From assembly GCF_003627055.1 (NCBI RefSeq), contig NZ_CP032624.1:3100001-3164000 (forward strand): a DNA stretch of 64,000 nucleotides, in the 5' to 3' direction. Origin of the DNA: Gryllotalpicola protaetiae. Lineage in GTDB: Bacteria; Actinomycetota; Actinomycetes; Actinomycetales; Microbacteriaceae. A program made the position numbers and the translations under genes. Below, one piece after another: positions 1 to 6,915 of this stretch (positions are counted from its first letter, which is position 1; each line of letters starts with the position of its first letter). A model generated the notes under the pieces. The model ran no database searches, had not been told where the DNA came from, and saw only the letters and a list, made by a program, of their open reading frames with translations.

Positions 1-800
1 ACCCGCTGCGCCACCGCGCCCACGAATCCGGCGGTGTCGCGTGGCGGCACGAGAGCCCGATCGATCCCGCCGACCTCGATCACGCCCTGCTGCACGCCCC
101 CATCGGCGTGCTGGAACAGCCCGGAGAGCGCATCGAGCACGGTCGACTTCCCGGCCCCGGTGGCACCGGTGAGCACGGTCAGCGTGCCGGTCGCCAGCGA
201 GAGCGACGGGATCGACAGCGCGCAACCGGGGCGCGCCAGCACAGCGCCCGACACGCGGACGGGCACCTCGCAGGCGCCGTCGAGCCGCCGCGACGCCGCG
301 AACCCGCGCAGCTCGAGCGACGCGGCCAGCGTGACCGCGCGCTCGATCGCGTCCTCGAGCACGGGCACCAGCACGCGCGGGCCCGGGCGCTCACCGCGGA
401 GTCGCGCCGCGCGAGCCGCCCGCCGCAGGGCTGCGGCGAGCGCAGGCAGCGTCTGCCAGGCGATTACCAGCGACCGCGCGAACGAGCGCAGCGGCCCGCG
501 TCGCGCTGCCGCGGCGAACCACGGCCGCACGTCGAACAGCGCGTTCAGCAGGCCGAACCCGAAGATCACCGCGGCGAAGGGCACGGCTGACAGCGCGACG
601 GCGGCGAGACCGTCCAGCGTGACCGGCCCGAGCAGGCGCACACCGGTGAACGGCGCGGGCAACGTGATGAGGGGCAGATCGAGCAGGCGGATGCCGGTGC
701 CCGAGGCCCCCGCGAACACCGCGGCGTAGACGACCCGGACGGCCACGAACACGGCCGCGAAGATCGCAGCCTGCCGCAGCGGCGCCGCCCGGAAGCGCAC
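1..800 (-). CDS. ECF transporter T component fused to its ATPase (partial, 3' end outside window)
   Basis: The N-terminal ~200 residues are a hydrophobic CbiQ/EcfT-like domain with several membrane segments, ending in the EcfT-type coupling motif around ELRGFA. An ABC ATPase follows directly in the same frame: the P-loop GATGAGKST lies near residue 212 (bases about 150-180). The reading frame has no stop and runs off the left edge, so Walker B and the signature motif cannot be seen. EcfT and EcfA are normally separate proteins; here they are one chain, with a short linker. Such modules import vitamins or metal ions with a substrate-binding S component, which is not visible here. The GTG start lies 4 bases after the stop of the upstream lipoprotein gene, so the two are probably co-transcribed. 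Confidence 0.8.
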   Translation of the reverse strand, partial: MRFRAAPLRQAAIFAAVFVAVRVVYAAVFAGASGTGIRLLDLPLITLPAPFTGVRLLGPVTLDGLAAVALSAVPFAAVIFGFGLLNALFDVRPWFAAAARRGPLRSFARSLVIAWQTLPALAAALRRAARAARLRGERPGPRVLVPVLEDAIERAVTLAASLELRGFAASRRLDGACEVPVRVSGAVLARPGCALSIPSLSLATGTLTVLTGATGAGKSTVLDALSGLFQHADGGVQQGVIEVGGIDRALVPPRDTAGFVGAVAQR

Positions 801-804
801 AGGC

Positions 805-1350
805 TCAGCCCTGCGGGGGAGTGGTGTCGCTGCCGGTCGTGAACTTCACGCCGAGCGTCTGGCCGGGCTTCAGCTGCTCGGTCGTGATGCCGCTCTGGGC
901 GTAGTCCCACTGGCCGGCGGCAGAGTCGCGCACCCAGACGGCCCAGTACGCGAACGCGGCCGGCATCCCCGCGCATTTCTCGGTATACGGCGCCTGGCCG
1001 GGAACGTCGATCGGCTTCGACGCGGACGGCTCGCCGTTCACGCGGCATACGACCTGGTCGCCGTACTGCTGGGTGCCCTCGGTCGTGACGCCGACGGCCT
1101 TCAGCGCGGCAGCGGCGGTGAGAGGGGCGGATGCCGGCGCGCACGCATTCACGTCATCGGCCCCCAGCAAGCCGAACTGCACGGTCACGAACACGCCCGT
1201 GCAGTCGGCGGCGCTCGTGACCGCCGGGCTCGGCGACACAGCCACGGCATGAGTCGGCCCCGTGCCGACAGTGGGCTCGCCGCTCGCGCAGCCGGTAAGC
1301 GCGAACGCCGCGGCGGCAGCGAGGGCGAGGGCGGTGAGCGTGCGACGCAT
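805..1350 (-). CDS. Secreted lipoprotein, DUF4430-like, paired with an ECF transporter
   Basis: A 181-residue lipoprotein. The N-terminus MRRTLTALALAAAAAFALTG is a signal peptide followed by the lipobox cysteine (LTGC). The C-terminal half has a Trp/Tyr-rich block (YWAVWVRDS, then GQWDYAQSG and a PGQTLGVKF end) that resembles the DUF4430 (transcobalamin C-terminal-like) fold often found beside ECF transporters in actinobacteria. A role as surface binding partner for the transporter substrate is inferred. The ATG start was chosen over an upstream in-frame ATG because it begins the signal peptide and sits 7 bases after a TAGCCT -10 element. The next gene begins 4 bases after its stop. Confidence 0.72.
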   Translation of the reverse strand: MRRTLTALALAAAAAFALTGCASGEPTVGTGPTHAVAVSPSPAVTSAADCTGVFVTVQFGLLGADDVNACAPASAPLTAAAALKAVGVTTEGTQQYGDQVVCRVNGEPSASKPIDVPGQAPYTEKCAGMPAAFAYWAVWVRDSAAGQWDYAQSGITTEQLKPGQTLGVKFTTGSDTTPPQG

Positions 1351-1357
1351 GGGCTCA

Positions 1358-1363
1358 AGGCTA
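1358..1363 (-). promoter_or_regulatory. -10 element for the lipoprotein/ECF operon
   Basis: TAGCCT on the minus strand ends 7 bases before the ATG of the lipoprotein gene. This fits the TANNNT -10 of actinobacteria and implies a leaderless transcript. No clear -35 is seen. Confidence 0.5.
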
Positions 1364-1420
1364 CCGGCGGGCAGGAACCGCTCGGGTGAGCGGGGTCTTG
1401 TGCGAAGCATCCGCTCGCGC

Positions 1421-1443
1421 TAACGTACAACCAAATGGTTGTA
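1421..1443 (+). promoter_or_regulatory. -10 element and palindromic operator over the arsR start codon
   Basis: TAACGT (1421-1426) lies 8 bases before the ATG. It touches a perfect inverted repeat, TACAACCA-AA-TGGTTGTA (1426-1443), and the ATG itself lies inside the repeat. This layout suggests self-repression of a leaderless ArsR-SRPBCC transcript. Confidence 0.6.
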
Positions 1444-1776
1444 GATAGTGACATTGACCGCATCTTCCACGCACTGGCTGATGCGACCAGGCGCGACATC
1501 GTGACCCGCGTGCTGCAGAGGCCGCACTCGGTGAGCGAGCTCGCGGCCGGCTATGCGATGAGCTTCGCGGCCGTGCAGAAGCACGTCGCGGTGCTCGAGA
1601 GGGCGGCGCTCGTGAGCAAGAGCAGGAACGGCCGCGAGCAGCTCGTGAGCGGCGAGGTCGACACGATCGGGCGCGCGCGCGAGCTGCTGGGCCGTTACGA
1701 ACGGCTCTGGCACGCGCGGGCGAACGCGATCGACGCGCTGCTCGCCGCAGAGAACGACACGAACAACGAGAACTAA
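1435..1776 (+). CDS. ArsR-family transcriptional regulator of an SRPBCC partner
   Basis: A 113-residue single-domain winged-helix protein. The start DIDRIFHALADATRRDIV is the classic ArsR opening, followed by a recognition region around MSFAAVQKHVAVLERA. There are no paired cysteines or histidines of the kind that bind metal, so this is the non-metal subgroup that is nearly always coupled to an AHSA1/SRPBCC gene, as here (the partner starts 12 bases after the stop). A perfect palindrome covers the start codon, so autorepression is likely. The ligand is unknown. Confidence 0.85.
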   Translation: MVVDSDIDRIFHALADATRRDIVTRVLQRPHSVSELAAGYAMSFAAVQKHVAVLERAALVSKSRNGREQLVSGEVDTIGRARELLGRYERLWHARANAIDALLAAENDTNNEN

Positions 1777-1788
1777 GGGGAAGGCATC

Positions 1789-2295
1789 ATGCCCGTCATC
1801 TCATCCACGCGGGATCCGGAAGCCCGCAGTCTCACCATCGTCTGCGAGTTCGCGGCACCCGTCGAGCGCATCTGGCAGCTGTGGGAGGACCCGCGCCAGC
1901 TCGAGAAGTGGTGGTGCCCCGAGCCGTTCCCGGCGACCTTCGAGACCCACGACCTCACGCCGGGCGGCACCTCGAGCTACTACTCGACCGGCCCCGCCGG
2001 CGAGTTCCAGCGCGCCTGGTGGGCGACGACCGCCGTCGACCGGCCGCATCGCATCGAGTTCGACGGCGGCCTCGCCGACAACGACACCAAGGCGCCTGAC
2101 CCCGATGGCTCGATGCACGGCGTCGTCACCTTCGAATCCGTCGAGCTGGGCGGCAGGCCGGCCACGCGCCTCACCGCCGTGACGGTGTTCGACTCGGTGC
2201 CCTACCTCGAGAAGATGCTCGCGATGGGCCACGAAGAGGGCTCGAAGATGGCCCTGAACCAGATCGACGGGCTGCTCGCCGAGGTGTTGGCGTGA
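1789..2295 (+). CDS. SRPBCC (AHSA1-like) ligand-binding domain protein
   Basis: 168 residues matching the Activator-of-Hsp90-ATPase homologue / START-like fold. The family opening is seen as VCEFAAPVERIWQLWEDPRQ, then the conserved KWW of the helix-grip fold (EKWWCPE), and an end with the long C-terminal helix (MALNQIDGLL). These proteins bind small hydrophobic molecules; the true ligand cannot be read from sequence. It is translated with the ArsR gene in front and has a GGGGAAGG-type ribosome binding site within the 12-base gap. A two-gene sensor/response unit is the likely role. Confidence 0.8.
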   Translation: MPVISSTRDPEARSLTIVCEFAAPVERIWQLWEDPRQLEKWWCPEPFPATFETHDLTPGGTSSYYSTGPAGEFQRAWWATTAVDRPHRIEFDGGLADNDTKAPDPDGSMHGVVTFESVELGGRPATRLTAVTVFDSVPYLEKMLAMGHEEGSKMALNQIDGLLAEVLA

Positions 2296-2300
2296 GCTAT

Positions 2301-2323
2301 TGACTGTCAGTCAGTAGTAGCAT
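2301..2323 (+). promoter_or_regulatory. Small palindrome and -10 element before the GMC oxidoreductase gene
   Basis: TGACT-GTC-AGTCA (2301-2313) is a short inverted repeat. TAGCAT (2318-2323) ends 7 bases before the ATG and fits a leaderless -10. The repeat sits just upstream of that -10, where a repressor could block the promoter; no cognate regulator gene is obvious. Confidence 0.42.
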
Positions 2324-2330
2324 CGGCCGC

Positions 2331-4130
2331 ATGACGGGGGAGTTCGACCACGACGTGGTGGTCATCGGGTCCGGTTTCGGTGGTTCGGTCGCGGCACTGC
2401 GGCTGGCCGAGAAGGGCTACGGCGTGCTGGTGTACGAGGCAGGCCGCCGCTTCGAGGACCACGAGTTCGCGAAGACCAACTGGGACGTGCGCAACGCGCT
2501 CTGGGCGCCTGCGCTCGGGTGGTACGGCCCGCAGCGGCTGCACAAGCTGCCCGACGTGCTGATCCTGGCGGGGGCCGGGGTGGGCGGCGGCTCGCTCAAC
2601 TACGCGAACGTGCAGTACGTGCCGGGGCAGTCGTTCTTCGAGAGCGGCGGCTGGGCGGGCATCACCGACTGGCAGCGCGAGCTGGCGCCCCACTACGAGA
2701 CGGCCAAACGGATGCTGGGCACCGCAGAGCGCTACCCGTACGACGGGCCCGCCGAGCAGCTCATGCGGAAGGTGGCGCTGCGCCTCGGCGTGCCCGAGAC
2801 CTTCCGCACCGCGCCGACCGGCGTCTACTACGGGATCCCGGGCGCCGGCGGCGCTGATCAGGCCGGCGGTCCCCGGCGCGGTGTCACCGTGCCCGACCCG
2901 TTCTTCGGCGGCGAGGGTCCCGACCGCACCAGCTGCACGCTCTGCGGCAACTGCATGGTCGGCTGCCGCGTCGGTGCGAAGAACACGCTCGTGAAGAACT
3001 ACCTCTGGCTGGCCGAGCGGCGCGGTGCCGTCATCGAGCCGATGCGCACGGTGGTCTCGGTGCGCCCGATCGACGACGGCGACCAGGCGGGCGGCTATGT
3101 GATCACGACCGAGCGCACGGGCACCGCGCTCACGCCGAAGGACCGCCGCACGGTCACCGCCGCGCAGGTCGTCTTCGCGGCAGGCGCGTGGGGGACCCAG
3201 AAGCTGCTGCACACGCTCAAGGAGCGCGGCGAGCTGCCGCAGCTCTCCGATGCGCTCGGCCGGCTCACCCGCACGAACTCGGAGGCCCTCGACGGCGCCC
3301 TCGCCGTGCGGGTGCCGGAAGGGGTCGATCTGACCGAGGGCTCGGCGATCACCACCTCGCTCTACGTCGACGAGAAGACGCACGTGCAGAACGTGCGCTA
3401 CGGCAAGGGCTCCAACGCCCTCATGGCGCTCGTGACGGTGCTCGCCCCGGGCGGGAGGCCCCTGCACCGGCGGCTCGGGTTCCTGCTGGGGCGGTTCGCC
3501 AGGCATCCGCTCACCGAACTGCGCGCGAGCGTGCCATGGCGCGCCACAGAGCGCGGAGTCATCGCGCTCGTGATGCAGAGCGCCGACAACTCGCTCACGG
3601 TCACGCCGCGTCCCTCACCCGTGCGCGGGAGAAACCGCCTTTCCGCGGGAGACGCAACGCCCGCGGAAAGGTCGCTTCACCCGCGCACGCGCTGGGGACG
3701 GGATCGCGGCGTCCGCCTCACGAGCAGGCAGGGCGACGGCGAGCCGAACCCCGACTGGCTGCCGCAGGCGCACCGGGCGACTGAGGCCATGGCCGCGCAG
3801 CTCGAGGAGGACACCGGCATCCGCTCGCTGCCCCGCGGCACCTGGCTCGAGCTGTTCGGCGTGCCGCTGACCGCGCACTTCCTCGGCGGGGCGACGATCG
3901 CGGCCGACCCGGCCGGCGGCGTCGTCGACGCGTATCACCGGGTGTGGGGCTATCCGGGCCTGCATATCGTCGACGGATCGACGGTGTCGGCGAACCTCGG
4001 CGTGAACCCCGCGCTCACCATCACGGCACAGGCCGAGCGCGCGTTCTCGCTCTGGCCCGAGCGTGGGCAGGCGGATCGGCGGCCGGCGCAGGGCGAGGCA
4101 TATGCGCGTCTTGATCCGATCGTGACCTAG
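2331..4130 (+). CDS. GMC-family FAD oxidoreductase, cholesterol-oxidase-like
   Basis: 599 residues. The FAD dinucleotide fold is at the N-terminus (GSGFGGS, residues 13-19), with a cysteine-rich segment CTLCGNCMVGC near residues 202-212 typical of the cholesterol-oxidase-like branch, and the conserved GMC ending GLHIVDGSTV..NPALTITA near residues 545-566. Substrates of this group are sterols or other alcohols; the exact one is unknown. A stretch of about residues 425-460 is basic and proline-rich and interrupts an otherwise conserved region (between SLTVTPR and VRLTSRQGDGEPNPD). It is encoded by a 70-base palindrome that leaves the frame open. No other gene of sterol breakdown is near. Confidence 0.82.
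   Translation: MTGEFDHDVVVIGSGFGGSVAALRLAEKGYGVLVYEAGRRFEDHEFAKTNWDVRNALWAPALGWYGPQRLHKLPDVLILAGAGVGGGSLNYANVQYVPGQSFFESGGWAGITDWQRELAPHYETAKRMLGTAERYPYDGPAEQLMRKVALRLGVPETFRTAPTGVYYGIPGAGGADQAGGPRRGVTVPDPFFGGEGPDRTSCTLCGNCMVGCRVGAKNTLVKNYLWLAERRGAVIEPMRTVVSVRPIDDGDQAGGYVITTERTGTALTPKDRRTVTAAQVVFAAGAWGTQKLLHTLKERGELPQLSDALGRLTRTNSEALDGALAVRVPEGVDLTEGSAITTSLYVDEKTHVQNVRYGKGSNALMALVTVLAPGGRPLHRRLGFLLGRFARHPLTELRASVPWRATERGVIALVMQSADNSLTVTPRPSPVRGRNRLSAGDATPAERSLHPRTRWGRDRGVRLTSRQGDGEPNPDWLPQAHRATEAMAAQLEEDTGIRSLPRGTWLELFGVPLTAHFLGGATIAADPAGGVVDAYHRVWGYPGLHIVDGSTVSANLGVNPALTITAQAERAFSLWPERGQADRRPAQGEAYARLDPIVT
3620..3689. repeat. 70 bp palindromic element inserted inside the GMC oxidoreductase gene
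   Basis: Arms 3620-3649 and 3660-3689 are inverted copies matching at 26 of 30 positions, around a 10-base loop. The innermost 12 bases are perfect: CCTTTCCGCGGG against CCCGCGGAAAGG. The element lies in the coding frame and adds about 23 codons without a stop. The size, the mismatches restricted to mid-arm and the placement in a gene suggest a small palindromic repeat (REP or MITE-like) that was once mobile. No second copy was seen in this window. Confidence 0.72.
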
Positions 4131-4162
4131 CCTCGCTTGACCCCGGCCCCGCGTCAGTGCAG

Positions 4163-4180
4163 ATTGATCAGCGGATCAAT
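4163..4180. promoter_or_regulatory. Inverted repeat upstream of the MFS gene (distal)
   Basis: ATTGATC-AGCG-GATCAAT is a perfect 7 bp inverted repeat 215 bases before the MFS start. The 264 bases between the GMC and MFS genes hold no credible coding region, only this, a second palindrome and a -10 element. It could be a distal operator or the end of the GMC transcript; it has no T tract. Confidence 0.35.
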
Positions 4181-4343
4181 GGGGATCCGGGGGATCGCGC
4201 AAGCGCCGGCACTTCGAGCAACGACTACGACGAAGTGGTCGCCGACCCCGAGTGGACTGTGAGGTACCGGTCCGAGCGCACGTCTTCGAAGCCGGGAGGG
4301 GCTCCGGAGACGCCCCTGCCCGGATTCCCTGCCACCGATCGCC

Positions 4344-4371
4344 GCGTCATGCAAGACCTGTTGCATGACGC
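4344..4371. promoter_or_regulatory. Inverted repeat just upstream of the MFS promoter
   Basis: GCGTCATGCAA-GACCTG-TTGCATGACGC: perfect 11 bp arms with a 6-base spacer. It ends 12 bases before the TACCGT -10 element, so it covers the -35 region, a usual place for a repressor site. No regulator gene is adjacent. Confidence 0.5.
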
Positions 4372-4382
4372 AGGCGCGGGGG

Positions 4383-4388
4383 TACCGT
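4383..4388 (+). promoter_or_regulatory. -10 element of the MFS transporter gene
   Basis: TACCGT ends 6 bases before the ATG at 4395, consistent with a leaderless transcript. This supports that ATG over the in-frame ATG 30 bases upstream, which lies within the palindrome. Confidence 0.5.
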
Positions 4389-4394
4389 GCGCAC

Positions 4395-5843
4395 ATGACA
4401 ACGGCGTCGACTTCAGCGACAGGTGGCACGGTTCGCAGTCTCATCCCCGCCCGGCTCGACCGGCTGCCGTGGACGAAGTTCCACTGGTCCGTGGTCGTCG
4501 GGCTCGGGGTCGCGTGGATCCTCGACGGCCTCGAAGTGCAGCTCGTCGCGGCCAACGGCTACGCGCACACGCTCAACCTCTCGAGCGCCCAGGTCGGCCT
4601 CGTCGGAACGATCTACCTCGTCGGCGAGGTGGTCGGCTCGCTGTACTTCGGCTGGCTCTCCGACCGATTGGGCAGGCGCCGCCTGTTCATCCTGACGCTC
4701 GCCATCTACCTGGTCGGCTCGGGCGTCGGCGGCTTCGCGTTCTCGCTGTGGTTCCTGCTGCTCTTCCGCTTCGTCGCAGGGGCGGGCATCGGCGGCGAGT
4801 ACGCCGCGATCAACTCCGCGATCGATGAGCTGATCCCCTCGCACTACCGCGGCCGGGTCGACATCGCGATCAACGGCACCTACTGGGCCGGTGCGGCGCT
4901 CGGTGCGGCCGCGAGCATCCCGCTGTTCAACCACGACCTGGTGCCGGAGAACTGGGGCTGGCGCATCGCCTTCTGGATCGGCCCGGTGATCGGCCTGTTC
5001 ATCATCTATCTGCGCCGGCACATTCCCGAGAGCCCGCGGTGGCTCGTGACGCATGGCCGCGAGGCCGAGGCGAACAAGACCATCGGTGAGATCGAAGAGC
5101 TCGTCGAATCGCAGGGCGGGAACCTCACACCCGTCGACGAGTCCAAGGCGCTCGAGCTCAAACCCATCGAGTACGTCCCGTTCCGGGTGATCGCGCGCAC
5201 GCTGTTTCGGGACTACCCGAAACGCACGGTCACGGCCGCCGCGATGATGATCACCCAGTCGTTCCTCTACAACGCGATCTTCTTCAGCTATGCGCTGGTG
5301 CTGCAGAACTTCTACGGCATCCCGAACGACCACACGGGCTACTTCTTCTTCCCATTCGCGATCGGCAACCTGATCGGCCCGCTCGTCCTCGGCCCGCTGT
5401 TCGACACCGTCGGGCGCCGCAAGATGATCTTCACGACGTATGTCGGCGCGGGCGTCGTGTTGACCATCTCCGCGATCCTGTTCCAGGCGGGCGCGCTGAA
5501 CGCCGTGTCGCAGACGATCTTCTGGTGCGTGGCGTTCTTCCTTGCATCCGCCGGCGCATCGAGCGCCTATCTGACCGTCAGCGAGACCTTCCCCCTCGAG
5601 TTGCGGGCGCAGGCGATCTCGTACTTCTTCGCGGTCGCGCAGATCGTCGGCGCGGTGGCGCCGTTCCTGTTCGGCGCGCTGGTCGGCGACGGGTCGTCGC
5701 GCGGGCCGCTCACGATCGGCTACTTCGTCGGCGCCGGGATCATGATCATCGGCGGCGTCATCGCCCTGATCTTCGGCACGGATGCCGAGCGGAAGTCCCT
5801 CGAGGACATCTCCGCCCCGATCTCGCTCGTCCTCCCACGCTGA
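4395..5843 (+). CDS. MFS transporter, metabolite:H+ symporter type
   Basis: 482 residues with 12 predicted membrane helices in two halves. The first helix carries GLGVAWILDGLEVQLV, whose acidic residue in helix 1 is typical of the sugar/aromatic-acid/metabolite H+ symporter groups. The loop between helices 2 and 3 has the MFS signature GWLSDRLGRRRLF, repeated in the second half as GPLFDTVGRRKM. The substrate cannot be predicted. The gene appears to have its own regulated promoter with two palindromes upstream. The aldo/keto reductase gene follows 31 bases downstream and may be read through. Confidence 0.85.
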   Translation: MTTASTSATGGTVRSLIPARLDRLPWTKFHWSVVVGLGVAWILDGLEVQLVAANGYAHTLNLSSAQVGLVGTIYLVGEVVGSLYFGWLSDRLGRRRLFILTLAIYLVGSGVGGFAFSLWFLLLFRFVAGAGIGGEYAAINSAIDELIPSHYRGRVDIAINGTYWAGAALGAAASIPLFNHDLVPENWGWRIAFWIGPVIGLFIIYLRRHIPESPRWLVTHGREAEANKTIGEIEELVESQGGNLTPVDESKALELKPIEYVPFRVIARTLFRDYPKRTVTAAAMMITQSFLYNAIFFSYALVLQNFYGIPNDHTGYFFFPFAIGNLIGPLVLGPLFDTVGRRKMIFTTYVGAGVVLTISAILFQAGALNAVSQTIFWCVAFFLASAGASSAYLTVSETFPLELRAQAISYFFAVAQIVGAVAPFLFGALVGDGSSRGPLTIGYFVGAGIMIIGGVIALIFGTDAERKSLEDISAPISLVLPR

Positions 5844-5860
5844 CGAATCGGTTCGATTCG
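5844..5860. repeat. Short hairpin between the MFS and aldo/keto reductase genes
   Basis: CGAATCG-GTT-CGATTCG, perfect 7 bp arms directly after the MFS stop codon. There is no T run, so it is at best a weak terminator; it could also be an operator for the next gene. Confidence 0.35.
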
Positions 5861-5874
5861 ACAAGAATGGGAGC

Positions 5875-6804
5875 GTGAAGAGACTTGCACTGCCGCAGAC
5901 GAATCTGACCGCTTCCAACCTGATCCTCGGGCTGATGAGGATCGCCGACCTCGACGACGAGGCCATCCGCACCCTGGTCGCCACCGCCCGCGAGACGGGC
6001 ATCGACTTCTTCGACCACGCCGACGTGTACGGCGGCTCGCCGCACCACTGCGAGCAGCGCTTCGGCGACGCCGTGACGTTCACGTCGAGCGAGCGCGAGC
6101 AGGTGCGCATCCAGACCAAGACGGGCATCGTGCCCGGCGCGTTCGACTTCTCGAAGGAGCACATCCTCGAGTCGGTGGATGCCTCGCTGCGCGCCCTGCG
6201 CACCGACTACCTCGACGTGCTGCTGCTGCACCGGCCCGATACCCTGGTCGAGCCCGAGGAGGTCGCGGCCGCGTTCGACGAGCTCGAAGCCGCGGGGAAG
6301 GTGCGCAACTTCGGCGTCTCGAACCAGACGCCGGGCCAGGTCGAGCTGCTGAAGAAGTTCGTCAAGCAGCCGCTCGCCTTCAACCAGGTGCAGTTGTCGA
6401 TCACGCACGCGCCGCTGATCGCGGCCGGCGTCGCGTCGAACATGGCGGGGCTCGACCAGTCGATCGACCGCGACAACGGCATCCTCGACTACGCGCGCCT
6501 CAACGACATCACGCTGCAGGCCTGGTCGCCGTTCCAGAAGCAGTTCTTCAACGGCGTCTTCCTCGGCGACCGCGAGACCTACCCCGAGCTGAACGACGCG
6601 ATCGACGAGCTCGCCGCGAAGTACGAGGTGACGCCGACCGCGATCGCCGTGGCCTGGATCACCCGGCACCCCGCGAACTTCCAGGTCGTGCTCGGCACCA
6701 CGAAGCCCGAGCGCGTCCGCGAGGCGGCGGCCGGCAGCGACATCCCGCTGACTCGCGTCGAGTGGTACCGGCTCTTCACCGCGGCGGGTTACATCCTGCC
6801 GTGA
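5875..6804 (+). CDS. Aldo/keto reductase (YdhF-like)
   Basis: 309 residues, a complete (alpha/beta)8 NADPH-dependent oxidoreductase. The catalytic tetrad is present: D47 and Y52 (in FFDHADVYGG), K82 (IQTKTG) and H119 (LLLHRPD). The internal motif FGVSNQ and the C-terminal cofactor region (VLGTTKPERV) are also intact. The GTG start was chosen because the protein then begins at the usual family position; an upstream in-frame ATG would add 31 unrelated residues from inside the MFS gene. The closest known group reduces small carbonyls of unknown nature. It may share a transcript with the MFS gene. Confidence 0.85.
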   Translation: MKRLALPQTNLTASNLILGLMRIADLDDEAIRTLVATARETGIDFFDHADVYGGSPHHCEQRFGDAVTFTSSEREQVRIQTKTGIVPGAFDFSKEHILESVDASLRALRTDYLDVLLLHRPDTLVEPEEVAAAFDELEAAGKVRNFGVSNQTPGQVELLKKFVKQPLAFNQVQLSITHAPLIAAGVASNMAGLDQSIDRDNGILDYARLNDITLQAWSPFQKQFFNGVFLGDRETYPELNDAIDELAAKYEVTPTAIAVAWITRHPANFQVVLGTTKPERVREAAAGSDIPLTRVEWYRLFTAAGYILP

Positions 6805-6814
6805 TGTGTGTGCC

Positions 6815-6852
6815 CTTGGCGCGCGCTTTCACCACTTGACGCGCGCGCCAAG
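6815..6852. promoter_or_regulatory. GC-rich inverted repeat ahead of the sugar ABC operon
   Basis: CTTGGCGCGCGC (6815-6826) is repeated perfectly in inverse (6841-6852) around a 14-base spacer. It lies 10 bases after the aldo/keto reductase stop. It can act as a terminator-type stem for the upstream gene or as an upstream operator; no T run follows. Confidence 0.45.
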
Positions 6853-6868
6853 AACGACATGATGGGGA

Positions 6869-6889
6869 AATGTGCGGGTTTCGCACATT
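6869..6889. promoter_or_regulatory. Candidate operator of the sugar ABC operon
   Basis: AATGTGCG-GGTTT-CGCACATT is a perfect 8 bp inverted repeat centred 37 bases before the start codon of the binding-protein gene. Its place and symmetry fit a repressor site; the DeoR-type gene at the end of the operon is the natural candidate, though this link is inferred. Confidence 0.5.
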
Positions 6890-6915
6890 ATTTGCACGTT
6901 TACAAAGGAGTAATC

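Noticed and set aside
2331-4130. GMC oxidoreductase as a pseudogene because of the inserted palindrome
   Set aside because: The frame stays open and both ends keep family motifs, so it is kept as a gene; activity is untested.
4157-4828. Possible extra gene before the MFS transporter
   Set aside because: It runs through palindromes and the start of the MFS gene, and its product has no motif or ribosome site.
4413-6203. 596-codon minus-strand frame
   Set aside because: Shadow of the MFS and aldo/keto reductase genes, composition biased to Asp/Arg/Ala.
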